64,000 nucleotides of DNA from Leucobacter ruminantium (GCF_017565705.1 NZ_JAGDYL010000001.1:372001-436000); one strand, 5' to 3'; shown: positions 1-9,201, counted from the stretch's first letter. Notes: generated by a model from the sequence alone, not told the origin. Numbers and translations: made by a program.

Positions 1-51
1 CGCGCTGTGTCTCGATTCTTTTGCGTGCGGTTCGGTCGGCGCGGCGACGAG

Positions 52-128
52 GTTTCAGCGAGACCGACTGTTTCAGCGAGACCGACGGTTTCAGGAGTGC
101 CAGAACCATCGGTCTCGCTGAGACCGTC
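52..128. repeat. Short direct and inverted repeats downstream of prfB
   Basis: GTTTCAGCGAGACCGAC occurs at 52-68 and again at 70-86 (18-bp period). Its inverted counterpart TCGGTCTCGCTGA lies at 109-121, so bases 73-121 can form a 13-bp stem with a 23-nt loop. No gene is seen in 1-269. The hairpin lies downstream of prfB (minus strand) and may end its transcript or that of a gene off the left edge. There is no clear T-tract, so the terminator role is an inference. Confidence 0.5.
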
Positions 129-269
129 GTGTTCGGTGCGGGGCGGCGACCCCGATCGTCGCAACGCGGGGCGCACGGCAGCCGGGTAGGGGCGACGACC
201 GGTGCGAGTGCGCGGCGCTGAACACCCCGGATGCCCGGGCGGGCCTGGCCGAGAAACGTGTGCCGGCGC

Positions 270-1379
270 CTACTCGCCCTTGGAGAGGGATCGCCACCGG
301 ATACCGGCAGCGATGAAGCCGTCCAGGTCTCCGTCGAACACCGCCTCCGGGCGCGACGACTCGTGCCCCGTGCGCAGATCCTTCACGAGCTGCTGACCGT
401 AGAGGAAGTAGGAGCGGATCTGGTCGCCCCAGCTCGCGGTGACGGAGCCCGCGAGTTCCTTCTTCTTCGCGGCCTCCTGCTCCTGCTGCAGCAGGAGGAG
501 CCGGGTCTGCAGCAGGCGCATGGCCGCGGCGCGGTTCTGGATCTGCGACTTCTCGTTCTGCATCGAGATGACGATGCCGGTCGGGAGGTGCGTGATGCGC
601 ACCGCGGAATCGGTCGTGTTGACCGACTGGCCGCCGGGGCCCGAGGAGCGGAAGACGTCGACGCGGATGTCGCTCTCGGGAATGTCGACCTCGGTGGCCT
701 CCTCGAGCAGAGGGATCACCTCGACGCCCGCGAAGCTCGTCTGCCGCTTGTCGGCAGAGCCAAAGGGGCTGATGCGCGCGAGGCGGTGCGTACCGGCCTC
801 GACCGAGAGCGTGCCGAAGGCGTAGGGGGCGTCGACTTCAAAGGTGGCCGACTTGATGCCCGCGCCCTCGGCGTAGGAGGTGTCGAGCACCTTCGTCGCG
901 TAGCCGTGCTGCTCGGCCCAGCGCAGGTACATGCGCAGCAGGATCTCGGCGAAGTCGGTCGCGTCGTCGCCGCCCGCGCCGGAGCGGATCGTGACTACGG
1001 CGGCGCGCTCGTCGTACTCGCCCGAGAGCATCGTCTGCACCTCGAGATCCTGCAGCGTCGCCTCGAGCGATTCGAGCTCGGAGGCGGCCTCGGCGGCCGA
1101 ATCCTCGTCGTTCATCTCCTGCGCCAGCTCCACGAGCACCTCGAGATCGTCGATGCGGCGCTCCACACCGCGCAGACGCTTCACCCGAGCCTGGCGGTGG
1201 CTGAGGCCGCTCGTGACCTTCTGGGCGGCCGCGGGATCGTCCCACAGGCCGGGCGCGGCGGCCTGCTCCTCGAGATCGGCGATCTCGCGATCGAGTCGGG
1301 GCAGGTCGGTGACCGCCGCGATGTCGGCGTAGGTGGCGCGGAGCGACTTGATGCGGGCGCTGAAATCGAGATCGAGCAT
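270..1379 (-). CDS. prfB: Peptide chain release factor 2 (RF2)
   Basis: A 369-residue class I release factor that recognises UGA/UAA in the ribosomal A site and triggers peptidyl-tRNA hydrolysis. The RF2 codon-reading tripeptide SPF is at residues 204-206 and the catalytic GGQ at 249-251 within [17 protein letters not shown]. Length matches the family. The frame is open throughout: there is no in-frame UGA near codon 25, so the autoregulatory +1 frameshift known from E. coli prfB is absent. It is divergent from the ABC ATPase gene at 1564 (184-bp spacer). The ftsE/ftsX genes that often follow prfB in actinobacteria would lie off the left edge. Confidence 0.97.
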   Translation of the reverse strand: MLDLDFSARIKSLRATYADIAAVTDLPRLDREIADLEEQAAAPGLWDDPAAAQKVTSGLSHRQARVKRLRGVERRIDDLEVLVELAQEMNDEDSAAEAASELESLEATLQDLEVQTMLSGEYDERAAVVTIRSGAGGDDATDFAEILLRMYLRWAEQHGYATKVLDTSYAEGAGIKSATFEVDAPYAFGTLSVEAGTHRLARISPFGSADKRQTSFAGVEVIPLLEEATEVDIPESDIRVDVFRSSGPGGQSVNTTDSAVRITHLPTGIVISMQNEKSQIQNRAAAMRLLQTRLLLLQQEQEAAKKKELAGSVTASWGDQIRSYFLYGQQLVKDLRTGHESSRPEAVFDGDLDGFIAAGIRWRSLSKGE

Positions 1380-1563
1380 GATCCCTCAAGCCTACCGCCC
1401 CGACCCTGCGCTCTCTCGACCGCCGGAGCCCATTTGCGACGAGGGCTTGGTCTCGGGCCGCGGATGTGGAAGGCTTCAGGGGTCGGCAGCGATGCCGGCG
1501 GCAATTCGCTCTCACTACGGATCGTCCGGCACGTACCTGCCGGTGGAACGAAAGGAAAACTCA

Positions 1564-2664
1564 ATGGCGAGCGTCGTCTACGAAGACATCACCCTGCAAT
1601 ACCCCGGAACCGATCGTCCGGCGGTCTCGAATCTCCAGCTCGACATCGCGGACGGCGAGTTCCTCGTACTCGTCGGCCCCTCGGGCTGCGGCAAGTCCAC
1701 GGCGCTGCGGATGCTCGCCGGCCTCGAGGAGGTCACGAGCGGCCGGATCCTGATCGGCGGCGAGGACGCCACAGAGGTCTCGCCCAAGGACCGCGACATC
1801 GCGATGGTGTTCCAGAACTACGCGCTCTACCCGCACATGTCGGTCGCCGAGAACATGGGATTCGCGCTCAAGATCGCGGGCGTGAGCAAGGAGGAGCGCC
1901 GCAAGCGCGTCGAGGCGGTCGCCGAGCAGCTCGACCTCACCGAATACCTCGACCGCAAGCCGAAGGCGCTCTCGGGCGGTCAGCGGCAGCGGGTCGCCAT
2001 GGGTCGCGCGATCGTGCGCCAGCCGAAGGTCTTCCTCATGGACGAGCCGCTGTCGAACCTGGATGCCAAGCTGCGCGTGCAGACACGCACCCGTATCGCC
2101 GCCCTGCAGCGCGAGCTCGGCGTCACGACCGTCTACGTGACCCACGACCAGACCGAGGCCCTCACCATGGGCGACCGCATCGCCGTGATGAAGCTCGGCG
2201 TGCTGCAGCAGGTCGGCACCCCGCGCGAACTGCTCGACCACCCGAACAACGTCTTCGTCGCCGGCTTCATCGGCAGCCCCGCGATGAACCTCTTCGACGC
2301 CGAGGTCGACGAGACGGGCCTGCTGTTCGGCAGCGCGTCGATCCCGCTCGCCTCCGAGGTCCGCTCCGCGATCTCGGGCAACCGGGTGACGGTGGGTGTG
2401 CGCCCCGAGGACATGATCCTGGGAGCCGACGGCTCCTCGGGGCTCACCCTCGACGTCACGCTCGTCGAGGAGCTCGGAGCCGACGGCTACCTGTTCGGAT
2501 CCGCGGCGCTGGCAGGCAAGGATCTCGACCTCGTCGTGCGCGTCGACGGCCGCACGCACCCGAACGCGGGAGAGACCGTCACGGTACTGCCCCTTCCCGA
2601 GCGGGTGCACCTCTTCGACGCGGAGAGCGGCACGCGCATCGGCACCCCCGGGGGCATCGACTGA
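1564..2664 (+). CDS. MsmK/UgpC/MalK-type ABC transporter ATP-binding protein
   Basis: A 366-residue cytoplasmic ATPase of carbohydrate ABC importers (CUT1 type). Walker A GPSGCGKST is at 38-46, Q-loop Q85, signature LSGGQ at 137-141, Walker B VFLMDEP at 157-163, H-loop His195, and a C-terminal OB-fold/TOBE region from about 240. The start is the ATG at 1564, preceded by GAAAGGAAAA; upstream in-frame ATGs would add a non-homologous extension. No permease or binding-protein genes are nearby, so it is probably a shared ATPase serving several sugar importers, as known for MsiK/MsmK proteins (inference). A strong terminator follows. Confidence 0.93.
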   Translation: MASVVYEDITLQYPGTDRPAVSNLQLDIADGEFLVLVGPSGCGKSTALRMLAGLEEVTSGRILIGGEDATEVSPKDRDIAMVFQNYALYPHMSVAENMGFALKIAGVSKEERRKRVEAVAEQLDLTEYLDRKPKALSGGQRQRVAMGRAIVRQPKVFLMDEPLSNLDAKLRVQTRTRIAALQRELGVTTVYVTHDQTEALTMGDRIAVMKLGVLQQVGTPRELLDHPNNVFVAGFIGSPAMNLFDAEVDETGLLFGSASIPLASEVRSAISGNRVTVGVRPEDMILGADGSSGLTLDVTLVEELGADGYLFGSAALAGKDLDLVVRVDGRTHPNAGETVTVLPLPERVHLFDAESGTRIGTPGGID

Positions 2665-2680
2665 CTCCGGATCGCTCGAC

Positions 2681-2726
2681 GCCGGTCGGCTCCCCCGCGT
2701 GCGGGGAGAAGGGGGAGCCGGCCGGC
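2681..2726. terminator. Bidirectional terminator hairpin
   Basis: Arms GCCGGTCGGCTCCCCC (2681-2696) and GGGGGAGCCGGCCGGC (2711-2726) pair over 16 bp with one mismatch. It sits between the convergent ABC ATPase and MocR genes. Confidence 0.8.
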
Positions 2727-2732
2727 ATCGGA

Positions 2733-4169
2733 TCAGATGATCACCGCGCCCTCGCCCAGTCGCTCGGAGTCGGGCCTCGGTTCGGTGTTCCAGGCCGCCT
2801 CGAGCAGTCGAACCGCCTCGATCAGCCGGTCCTCGTGCTCGGTGAACGGGAGACGGACGAAGCGCTCGAAGACGCCGGGACTGCCGAAGCGCGGACCGGG
2901 CACGAGCCTCACGCCGAGCAGAGCGCTCTGCCTGCACAGGGCCGTGCTCGACCTCGCACCGAGATCGGCCCAGACGCAGACCCCGCCATCGGCTCGCGAC
3001 AGGCTCCAACCGGGGAGCCGCGCGGCGATCTGCTCGGAGAGCACGCGGTGACGGGCCGTGAGCTCGCGAGAGCGCTCGTCGAGTATCTCGTCGTAGCGTT
3101 CGAGCGCGAGGGCGGCGATCGCCTGCTGCCACTCCCCCGTGCCGAGGTCGCCGACGCGTCTCGACGCTTCGAGACGCGCGATGAGGTCGGGCGTCGCCCG
3201 GATCCATCCGACCCGCAGCCCTCCCCACACCGTCTTCCCCAGGGAGCCGACAGTCAGGATCGTGTCCTGCTGGAAGGCCCGGTCGGCCGCAGCTGCGAAC
3301 GGCAGCACCGGCCGCGCACCGCCGAGCGCGAGCTCGGCGGTGGTCTCGTCCACGACCACGTAGGCGCCCTGCGCACTCAGCTCGTCGATGAGACGCGGCC
3401 TGAGCTCCTCCGGCATGCTCATTCCCGTTGGATTGTGGTGGTCGGGGATGAGGTAGGCAAGACGCGGGGCGACGCGGCGCGCGATGTCGAGGATGCTCGC
3501 CGCGTCGTAGCCGTCGACCCCGACGGGCAGCTCCGCGACGAGCGCGCCGTTCGCGACGAGCGCTTCGCGGGCGTGAGGGTAGCTGGGCGACTCGATCAGG
3601 CTGCGGTCGCCGCGCCTCAGCAGCGTTCGCGCGATGAGGAAGATCGCGTGCTGCGCGCCGAGGGTGACCATGATCTGGTCGGGCGTCGTGGGGAGGCCGC
3701 GCATCGCGTAGCGCTCGGCGATGGCCGTGCGCAGCCCGACGCCTCCCAGGAGGTCGAAGCCGCGGCTGCGGAAGATCTCGGGATGCCGAGACTGCGCGAC
3801 CGCAGCGAGTTCCTCGACGCCCGCCCAGGGGTCGGGGCAGGCCTGGGAGAAGTCGATGGCGGCAACGCCGTCGGGAGTCGCGTACGGGGCGTCAGGGCGC
3901 TGCGCTCTGACGACCGTGCCCGATCCCTGTCGGGACGCGGCGGTACCTGAGTCGCGCAGCCGCTGATAGGCGGCGCTCACCGTCGTCCGGCTGACGCCGA
4001 GCGCGTCGGACAGCGGGCGCTCGGCCGGCAGCACCGTGCCGGCGGGGATCGCCCCGTCGCGCACGAGCAGCCGGATGCTGTCTCCGAGCTCGACGTAGCC
4101 GTGCCCGGCGCCCCGCCACTCGCCGAGCAGGTCGAGCAGGCGTCGGGCGGAGAGCCGCTGGGTTGTCAT
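2733..4169 (-). CDS. MocR-type (GntR HTH + aminotransferase fold) regulator, YczR-like
   Basis: A 478-residue transcription factor. A GntR winged helix-turn-helix occupies residues 10-85 (LPAERPLSDALGVSRTTVS at 47-65). A linker leads to a fold-type-I aminotransferase domain (about 105-470) keeping the PLP-binding features NPTG (246-249), Asp274 and Lys312 in SLGKTVWGG. Members use PLP as an effector-binding group rather than for catalysis. It is divergent from yczE, an arrangement described for actinobacterial YczR/YczE pairs, so it very likely controls yczE from the 62-bp shared spacer. The physiological effector is unknown. Confidence 0.88.
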   Translation of the reverse strand: MTTQRLSARRLLDLLGEWRGAGHGYVELGDSIRLLVRDGAIPAGTVLPAERPLSDALGVSRTTVSAAYQRLRDSGTAASRQGSGTVVRAQRPDAPYATPDGVAAIDFSQACPDPWAGVEELAAVAQSRHPEIFRSRGFDLLGGVGLRTAIAERYAMRGLPTTPDQIMVTLGAQHAIFLIARTLLRRGDRSLIESPSYPHAREALVANGALVAELPVGVDGYDAASILDIARRVAPRLAYLIPDHHNPTGMSMPEELRPRLIDELSAQGAYVVVDETTAELALGGARPVLPFAAAADRAFQQDTILTVGSLGKTVWGGLRVGWIRATPDLIARLEASRRVGDLGTGEWQQAIAALALERYDEILDERSRELTARHRVLSEQIAARLPGWSLSRADGGVCVWADLGARSSTALCRQSALLGVRLVPGPRFGSPGVFERFVRLPFTEHEDRLIEAVRLLEAAWNTEPRPDSERLGEGAVII

Positions 4170-4231
4170 GTAGCCACTTTATGCACACTGGCATCTTGAT
4201 GACCAGTCCAAAATGAAGTGGACTGATCCTC
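4170..4231. promoter_or_regulatory. Divergent MocR/yczE promoter-operator
   Basis: The 62-bp spacer carries two perfect inverted repeats: ACTGG(11)CCAGT spanning 4187-4207 and GTCCA(8)TGGAC at 4206-4223. CCACTT (4174-4179) is the reverse complement of AAGTGG (4216-4221). It is AT-richer than the flanks. Likely MocR binding site(s); the exact half-sites are inferred. Confidence 0.6.
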
Positions 4232-4858
4232 ATGACGCTCCGCATGCTGCAATTGATCCCCGGCCTCATCCTCTACGGCGTGGCGGACGCGTTCATGATC
4301 GAGGCCGCGGTGGGCGTCGACCCCTGGACCGTCTTCGCGCAGGGCCTCTCCCGGCACACCGGCATGGGGATCGGACTGCTCACGAACATCATCGGCCTGC
4401 TCGTGCTGCTGCTCTGGATCCCTCTCCGACAGCGGCCGGGCATCGGCACGGCCTGCAACATCCTGCTCGTCGGGCCGGGGATCGAGCTCGGCCTGTGGCT
4501 GCTCCCCACCCCGGACGAGCTCTGGGTGCGGGTGCTGTTCTTCGCGATCGGACTGGTTCTGCTCGCCGTCGCGAGCGGCATCTACATCGGCACGGACCTC
4601 GGGCCGGGGCCGCGCGACGGGCTCATGACGGGGATCCACCTCCGCTTCGGCGCCCCGATCTGGGTGGGCCGCACCGCGGTCGAGGCGAGCGTGCTCGCCA
4701 TCGGTTGGATCCTCGGTGGCGATGTCGGCGTCGGCACGCTCGCCTTCGCCCTCCTCATCGGCCCGCTCTGCAACCTGACGCTGCCGTTCTTCGCCCGCGG
4801 TCGGCGCGCGACGGTCGCCGCCGACCCGGCGAGCGCGGTGCCCCGTTCCGCCGGTTGA
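4232..4858 (+). CDS. yczE: YczE/YitT-like integral membrane protein
   Basis: A 208-residue hydrophobic protein with about five transmembrane helices, opening with MLQLIPGLILYGVADAFMI and carrying the family hallmark VGVDPWTVFAQGLS, a re-entrant turn motif repeated as GTDLGPGPRDGLMTG in the second half (an internal duplication). Function in the family is unestablished; a transport role is suspected because its partner regulators are PLP-dependent. No good Shine-Dalgarno precedes the ATG. It is divergent from the MocR gene and converges on the permease gene. Confidence 0.85.
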   Translation: MTLRMLQLIPGLILYGVADAFMIEAAVGVDPWTVFAQGLSRHTGMGIGLLTNIIGLLVLLLWIPLRQRPGIGTACNILLVGPGIELGLWLLPTPDELWVRVLFFAIGLVLLAVASGIYIGTDLGPGPRDGLMTGIHLRFGAPIWVGRTAVEASVLAIGWILGGDVGVGTLAFALLIGPLCNLTLPFFARGRRATVAADPASAVPRSAG

Positions 4859-4859
4859 G

Positions 4860-4879
4860 CGAGTCGAAGCTACGACTCG
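4860..4879. terminator. Small hairpin between convergent genes
   Basis: CGAGTCG/CGACTCG arms with a 6-nt loop (4860-4879) overlap the permease stop codon. The context GTTGAGCGAGTCGAAGC resembles short interspersed palindromes common in Micrococcales. No T-tract, so weak evidence. Confidence 0.35.
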
Positions 4880-6294
4880 TCGATCTGGTCGGCGGGGATC
4901 TTGTTGAAGCCGGTCACCGGCTGATCCTCATCGAACGATGCCGCCTTCTTCTTGAACCCCTTGGTCAGGAAGATCAGGTAGATGAAGCCCAGCACGGTCC
5001 AGACGAGACCGCCGATGAGGGCGTCGGCGTGCAGGTTCGCCCAGAGGATCCCCGTCATCGCGACGCCGATCGCGGGAAGCACGATGTAGTTGAAGATGTC
5101 TCCCGGCGTCTTACGGCGTCCCTGACGGATCGCGAACCAGGCGAATACCGAGATGTTCACGAAGGAGAAGGCGATGAGGGCGCCGTAGTTGATGAACGCG
5201 GCGATCATCTCGAGCGTGAACACCACGGCGGTGAGGCAGACGACACCGGTCAGCACGATGTTGAAGGTCGGCGTGTGCGTGGAGGGGTTGATGTAGCCGA
5301 AGAACCTCTTCGGCAGCACGTTGTTGCGGCCCATGACGAGCAGCATGCGCGACACCGAGGCGTGCGAGGCGAGGCCCGAGGCGAGCGTGGCGCAGAAGCC
5401 GGCCGCCGTGAGCACCGCCATGAGCACCGGCCCGCCGACCGCGTCGCCGATGAGCGGCAGCGTCGAATCCTCGACGAACTGCATGTCGCCGCCGGGCGCG
5501 AAGACCTCCCACGCGGGGAAGCGGGCCTGGGTGAAGTAGCCGGCGATCAGGAAGATCGCGCCGCCGATCAGCACGGTGAGGATGAGGGCGCGGGGCACGA
5601 TCTTCGGAGTGCGGGCCTCCTCCACGTACATGGTGACGGCGTCGAAGCCGATGAACGAGAAGCAGACGATGGTCGCCCCCATGAGCACGGCGCCCATGGT
5701 CACGCCGTCGTGGAAGAAGGGCTGCATGGTGGCGACGCTGCCGACGCCCTCGCCGCCCGCGAGCTGCGCCCACACCATCACGACGAACACGGTCATCACG
5801 ACGATCGAGAACACGAGCAGGATCATGTTCACGTTCGAGGTGCCGCGCATCGTGAGGTAGATGATGCCGGTCGTCAGAATGCAGTAGAGCACGACCCAGA
5901 TCCAGCCCGGGACCGCGGGGAACACGGCCTCGAGGTAGCTGCGGATGATGAGACAGTTCACCATCGGCAGCAGCATGTAGTCGATGAGCGACGTCCACCC
6001 GACCATGAAGCCCATGTTCGGGTGCATCGACTCGCGCACGTAGGTGTAGGCGGAGCCCGCGCTCGGGATCGCCGCCGACATCTTGCCATAGCTGATCGCG
6101 GTGAAGATCATCACGATGAGCGCGACGAGGTAGGCGAGCGGCACCACGTTGTTCGTGTCGCGTGCCACCATGCCGAAGGTGTCGAAGATGACCGTCGGGG
6201 TCATGTAGCCGAGGCCGAGGCCGACGATGGCCCACAGACCCAGATTGCGCTTCAGCGTCGCGCCGCGCGCGACACCCGGCTTCGTGCTCGTCAT
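4870..6294 (-). CDS. APC-superfamily amino acid/polyamine permease
   Basis: A 474-residue, roughly 12-helix cytoplasmic-membrane transporter. The APC signature lies in helix 1 (GLGLGYMTPTVIFDTFGM), and AGSAYTYVRESMHPNMGF is the helix 3/loop region typical of PuuP-like permeases. The start is the ATG at 6294, with GAAGGAGAGAAC directly upstream; the in-frame ATG at 6408 would add an Arg/Ala-rich tail lacking homology. It is divergent from an Lrp regulator and a class III aminotransferase resembling putrescine-pyruvate transaminases, so putrescine or another amine is a plausible substrate (inference). No signal peptide. Confidence 0.88.
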   Translation of the reverse strand: MTSTKPGVARGATLKRNLGLWAIVGLGLGYMTPTVIFDTFGMVARDTNNVVPLAYLVALIVMIFTAISYGKMSAAIPSAGSAYTYVRESMHPNMGFMVGWTSLIDYMLLPMVNCLIIRSYLEAVFPAVPGWIWVVLYCILTTGIIYLTMRGTSNVNMILLVFSIVVMTVFVVMVWAQLAGGEGVGSVATMQPFFHDGVTMGAVLMGATIVCFSFIGFDAVTMYVEEARTPKIVPRALILTVLIGGAIFLIAGYFTQARFPAWEVFAPGGDMQFVEDSTLPLIGDAVGGPVLMAVLTAAGFCATLASGLASHASVSRMLLVMGRNNVLPKRFFGYINPSTHTPTFNIVLTGVVCLTAVVFTLEMIAAFINYGALIAFSFVNISVFAWFAIRQGRRKTPGDIFNYIVLPAIGVAMTGILWANLHADALIGGLVWTVLGFIYLIFLTKGFKKKAASFDEDQPVTGFNKIPADQIDES

Positions 6295-6652
6295 GTTCTC
6301 TCCTTCAAGAACCGAAGTGGCACTCGGAGGCGCGGCCGCCGTGCGGCGTCGGCGCGTCTGCGCGAGTCGATCGAGTTCGAATATGGCATACCGGGGTGCC
6401 CCGACCAAGCGTTTCCGCCCCTTTGCAACACGAGCGTCACGAAACCGTTACTTTTCTGGCATTCGGCGACTGATTCTGCGTCGAAACACGGCAATCACCG
6501 TCGAATGCAGAGGATCCCTTGCGAAATCGCTTCGGATCCCTCGCAGCAAACTCCGCAGCAACGGAGGTGATAATGACCATATAGACAGGAAACAAGTCTT
6601 GATTCTTCGGAATCCTTTGCTTTTTCGTATCTGCACTGTAAGAATCGGTAGC
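6295..6652. promoter_or_regulatory. Divergent permease / Lrp promoter region
   Basis: A 358-bp spacer without a supportable gene. The half nearest the Lrp gene (about 6560-6650) is strikingly AT-rich for this genome. GATTC-TTCG-GAATC (6601-6614) is a perfect inverted repeat and a candidate Lrp/AsnC operator. TAAGAA (6639-6644) lies 8 nt before the GTG start of the Lrp gene and may be a -10 of a leaderless transcript. The permease ribosome-binding site is at the other end (about 6298-6306). Confidence 0.5.
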
Positions 6653-7120
6653 GTGAGCAGCAAACGAAACGCGCTGGTGCTCGACGCGACGTCGAAGGCC
6701 ATCATCGAGCAGTTGCAGACCGATGGCCGTCGTTCGTACGCCGAGATCGGCAAGGCGGTCGGCCTCAGCGAGGCCGCGGTGCGCCAGCGCGTGCAGAAGC
6801 TCACGGACGCCGGTGTGATGCAGATCGTCGCGGTGACCGACCCCATGCGGCTCGGTTTCAACCGACAGGCCATGCTCGGCGTCCGCGTCTCTGGTGACAC
6901 CAGGGTCGTCGCGGACGAGCTCGCAGAGCTGCCGGAGGTCGCCTATGTGGTGCTCAGCGCCGGCACCTTCGACATCCTCGCCGAGATCGTCTGCGAAGAC
7001 GATGACGCCCTCATCGAGCTGCTGAACGAGAAGATCCGCAGGCTCGACGGGGTCGCATCAACGGAGACCTTCGTCTACCTCCAACTCAACAAACAGAAAT
7101 ACGACTGGGGAACACGATAA
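6653..7120 (+). CDS. Lrp/AsnC-family transcriptional regulator
   Basis: A 155-residue regulator: N-terminal helix-turn-helix (AEIGKAVGLSEAAVRQRVQKL, about residues 29-49) and a C-terminal RAM ligand-binding domain (GVRVSGDTRVV onwards, about 73-150). Start chosen as GTG 6653, giving the usual family length; no Shine-Dalgarno is visible. The stop codon is 2 nt from the ATG of the aminotransferase, so they form an operon. It faces the APC permease, so it probably senses the transported amine or amino acid and controls both units (inference). Confidence 0.9.
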   Translation: MSSKRNALVLDATSKAIIEQLQTDGRRSYAEIGKAVGLSEAAVRQRVQKLTDAGVMQIVAVTDPMRLGFNRQAMLGVRVSGDTRVVADELAELPEVAYVVLSAGTFDILAEIVCEDDDALIELLNEKIRRLDGVASTETFVYLQLNKQKYDWGTR

Positions 7121-7122
7121 CC

Positions 7123-8517
7123 ATGTCATTCGATCCGACAGCAGCGGTGGACACAGCCGCGCTTCAGGCCTCGGCCAAGAGCCACATGTGGCCGCACTTC
7201 ACCAACCGCAAGGTGCTGAACGACGGCATCCCCGTCATCACCCGCGCCGAGGGCCACCACATCTACGACGCGGCGGGCAAGGCGTACATCGACGGCCTCG
7301 CCGGCCTGTTCGTCGTGAACGCGGGTCACGGCCGTCAGCGCATCGTCGAAGCCGCCGCCAAGCAGATGCAGCAGCTCGACTTCATGCCGCTGTGGTCGTA
7401 CGCCCACCCGGCCGCGATCGAGCTTTCGGAGCGTCTCGCCTCCTACGCCCCCGGCGAGATGAACAAGGTCTTCTTCACGACCGGCGGCGGCGAGGCCGTC
7501 GAGTCGGCCTTCAAGCTGGCGAAGCACTACTGGAAGATCCAGGGCAAGCCGATGAAGCACAAGGTCATCTCGCGCTCGGTCGCCTACCACGGCACCCCGC
7601 AGGGCGCGCTGGCCATCACCGGCATCCCCGACATGAAGAAGTTCTACGAGCCGCTGACCCCGGGCGGTCACCGCGTGCCGAACACCAACTTCTACCGTGC
7701 CGAGGAGATGGGCGCGCCCTCGAACGACCTCGAGGCCTTCGGCCAGTGGGCCGCGAACCGCATCGAGGAGGCCATCCTCTTCGAGGGACCCGACACCGTC
7801 GCGGCCGTGTTCCTCGAGCCGGTGCAGAACTCGGGCGGCTGCTTCCCGCCTCCCCCCGGCTACTTCAAGCGCGTGCGCGAGATCTGCGACCAGTACGACG
7901 TGCTGCTCGTCTCGGATGAGGTTATCTGCGCCTACGGCCGCATCGGCGACTTCTTCGCGTCGAAGGCGCTCGGCTACGAGCCCGACATCATCACCTCGGC
8001 GAAGGGCATCACCTCGGGCTACGTGCCCCTGGGCGCCATGATCGTCAGCGACAAGGTGTCGGAGCCCTTCAACTCGACCGAGAACACCTTCTACCACGGC
8101 TTCACCTTCGCGGGTCACCCGGCCGCCGCGGCCGCGGCCCTCGCGAACCTCGACATCTTCGAGGAGGAGGACCTCAACGGCCGCGTGCGCGAGAACAGCC
8201 CGCTGTTCCGCGCCGAGCTCGAGAAGCTGCTCGACATCGACATCGTCGGCGACGTGCGCGGCGAGGGCTACTTCTTCGGCATCGAGCTGGTGAAGGACAA
8301 GGCCACCAAGGAGACCTTCAACGAGGAGGAGTCGGACCGTCTGCTCCGCGACTACCTCTCCCCCGCGCTGTGGGAGGCCGGCCTCTACTGCCGCGCCGAC
8401 GACCGCGGAGACCCCGTCATCCAGCTCGCTCCCCCGCTGACCATCGGCCCGGCGGAATTCGCCGAGATCGGCGGCATCCTGCGCAGCGTGCTGAAGGACG
8501 CATCCTCGAAGATCTGA
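7123..8517 (+). CDS. Class III (omega) aminotransferase, putrescine/amine-pyruvate type
   Basis: A 464-residue PLP enzyme transferring an amino group from an amine or omega-amino acid to pyruvate or a 2-oxo acid. Motifs: GGGEAVESAFKLAKHY (121-136), AYHGTPQGALA (154-164), SDEVICAYGRIG (264-275, Asp265 binding the pyridine N) and the Schiff-base Lys294 in TSAKGITSGYVPLG. Aromatic N-terminal residues (HMWPHF) resemble SpuC-like putrescine-pyruvate transaminases. Co-transcribed with the Lrp gene and adjacent to the APC permease: an uptake-plus-transamination module. No aldehyde dehydrogenase is present in the window, so the next step would be encoded elsewhere. Confidence 0.88.
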   Translation: MSFDPTAAVDTAALQASAKSHMWPHFTNRKVLNDGIPVITRAEGHHIYDAAGKAYIDGLAGLFVVNAGHGRQRIVEAAAKQMQQLDFMPLWSYAHPAAIELSERLASYAPGEMNKVFFTTGGGEAVESAFKLAKHYWKIQGKPMKHKVISRSVAYHGTPQGALAITGIPDMKKFYEPLTPGGHRVPNTNFYRAEEMGAPSNDLEAFGQWAANRIEEAILFEGPDTVAAVFLEPVQNSGGCFPPPPGYFKRVREICDQYDVLLVSDEVICAYGRIGDFFASKALGYEPDIITSAKGITSGYVPLGAMIVSDKVSEPFNSTENTFYHGFTFAGHPAAAAAALANLDIFEEEDLNGRVRENSPLFRAELEKLLDIDIVGDVRGEGYFFGIELVKDKATKETFNEEESDRLLRDYLSPALWEAGLYCRADDRGDPVIQLAPPLTIGPAEFAEIGGILRSVLKDASSKI

Positions 8518-8537
8518 TCGGTTTTCGACAGGGATCC

Positions 8538-8574
8538 GGGCCCCGCGCATCGACGAGTTCGATGCGCGGGGCCC
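8538..8574 (+). terminator. Strong terminator after the aminotransferase gene
   Basis: GGGCCCCGCGCATCGA (8538-8553), 5-nt loop, and TCGATGCGCGGGGCCC (8559-8574) form a perfect 16-bp stem followed by GTTCTCGT. Confidence 0.88.
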
Positions 8575-8632
8575 GTTCTCGTCTCGCGCACGAGCACGTC
8601 GAGGTGGCGGAGCCGCGGACTATGCTGGGCGC

Positions 8633-9160
8633 ATGAGCTCCCCGGATCAGCAGCCCGAACCTCAGCAGTACGCTCAGCCCCGGTACGCCCCGCCGCAGCA
8701 GCAGTATGCTCAGGCGCACGCACAGCAGCAGTACGCCGCAGATCTCGGAGCAAGCGCGACGCAGCATCACTACCAGCAGGCGCCGTACCAGCAGGCTCCG
8801 CACCCACAGGCCCCGATCGGTGCACCCACGGCCTCGCCCACGGGCGAGCGTCTCAACCTGCTGGGCGTCATCGCTCTGGCGCTCCTCGTGCTGCTCGCGC
8901 TCCTGAGCTTCATCCAGCCGCTCTTCTATCGGCAGGCGGCGATGGTCGGCGACTTCTCGACGCTCTCGATGGTGCTCGCGATCATCCACGCGGGCGTGAC
9001 GTTCGCGGCCCTCGGCCTCGCGATCGGCGGCGTGCTCCAGCGCACGGCGCGGCGCCTGCGCTGGACTGCCGTGGGATCCCTCGTGGCAGGCGGCCTCGCG
9101 CTGCTCTCGATGATCGGCAACCTGGTCGGCGGCTGGATCTCCTCGGCCCTTCCCTACTGA
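8633..9160 (+). CDS. Membrane protein with Gln/Pro/Tyr-rich cytoplasmic tail
   Basis: A 175-residue protein of unknown function. Residues 1-65 are low-complexity, rich in Q, P, Y, A and H (repeats of QQYAQ and YQQAP). Three predicted membrane helices follow (about 76-98, 108-132, 145-170). A -10-like TATGCT lies 6 nt before the ATG with no Shine-Dalgarno, suggesting a leaderless mRNA. The next gene has the same architecture, so the two look like a divergent tandem duplication. No catalytic motif is visible. Confidence 0.75.
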   Translation: MSSPDQQPEPQQYAQPRYAPPQQQYAQAHAQQQYAADLGASATQHHYQQAPYQQAPHPQAPIGAPTASPTGERLNLLGVIALALLVLLALLSFIQPLFYRQAAMVGDFSTLSMVLAIIHAGVTFAALGLAIGGVLQRTARRLRWTAVGSLVAGGLALLSMIGNLVGGWISSALPY

Positions 9161-9201
9161 TCGCGGTCGGCCGTGACGGCGGGCTCGGATACACTCGGCC
9201 C

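Noticed and set aside
52-128. CRISPR array
   Set aside because: Only two direct copies of 17 bp without spacers; no cas genes. The repeats at 10371 and 62165 are likewise simple two-copy tandem repeats.
270-1379. Programmed +1 frameshift in prfB
   Set aside because: The frame is continuous from ATG to stop, with no in-frame UGA near codon 25.
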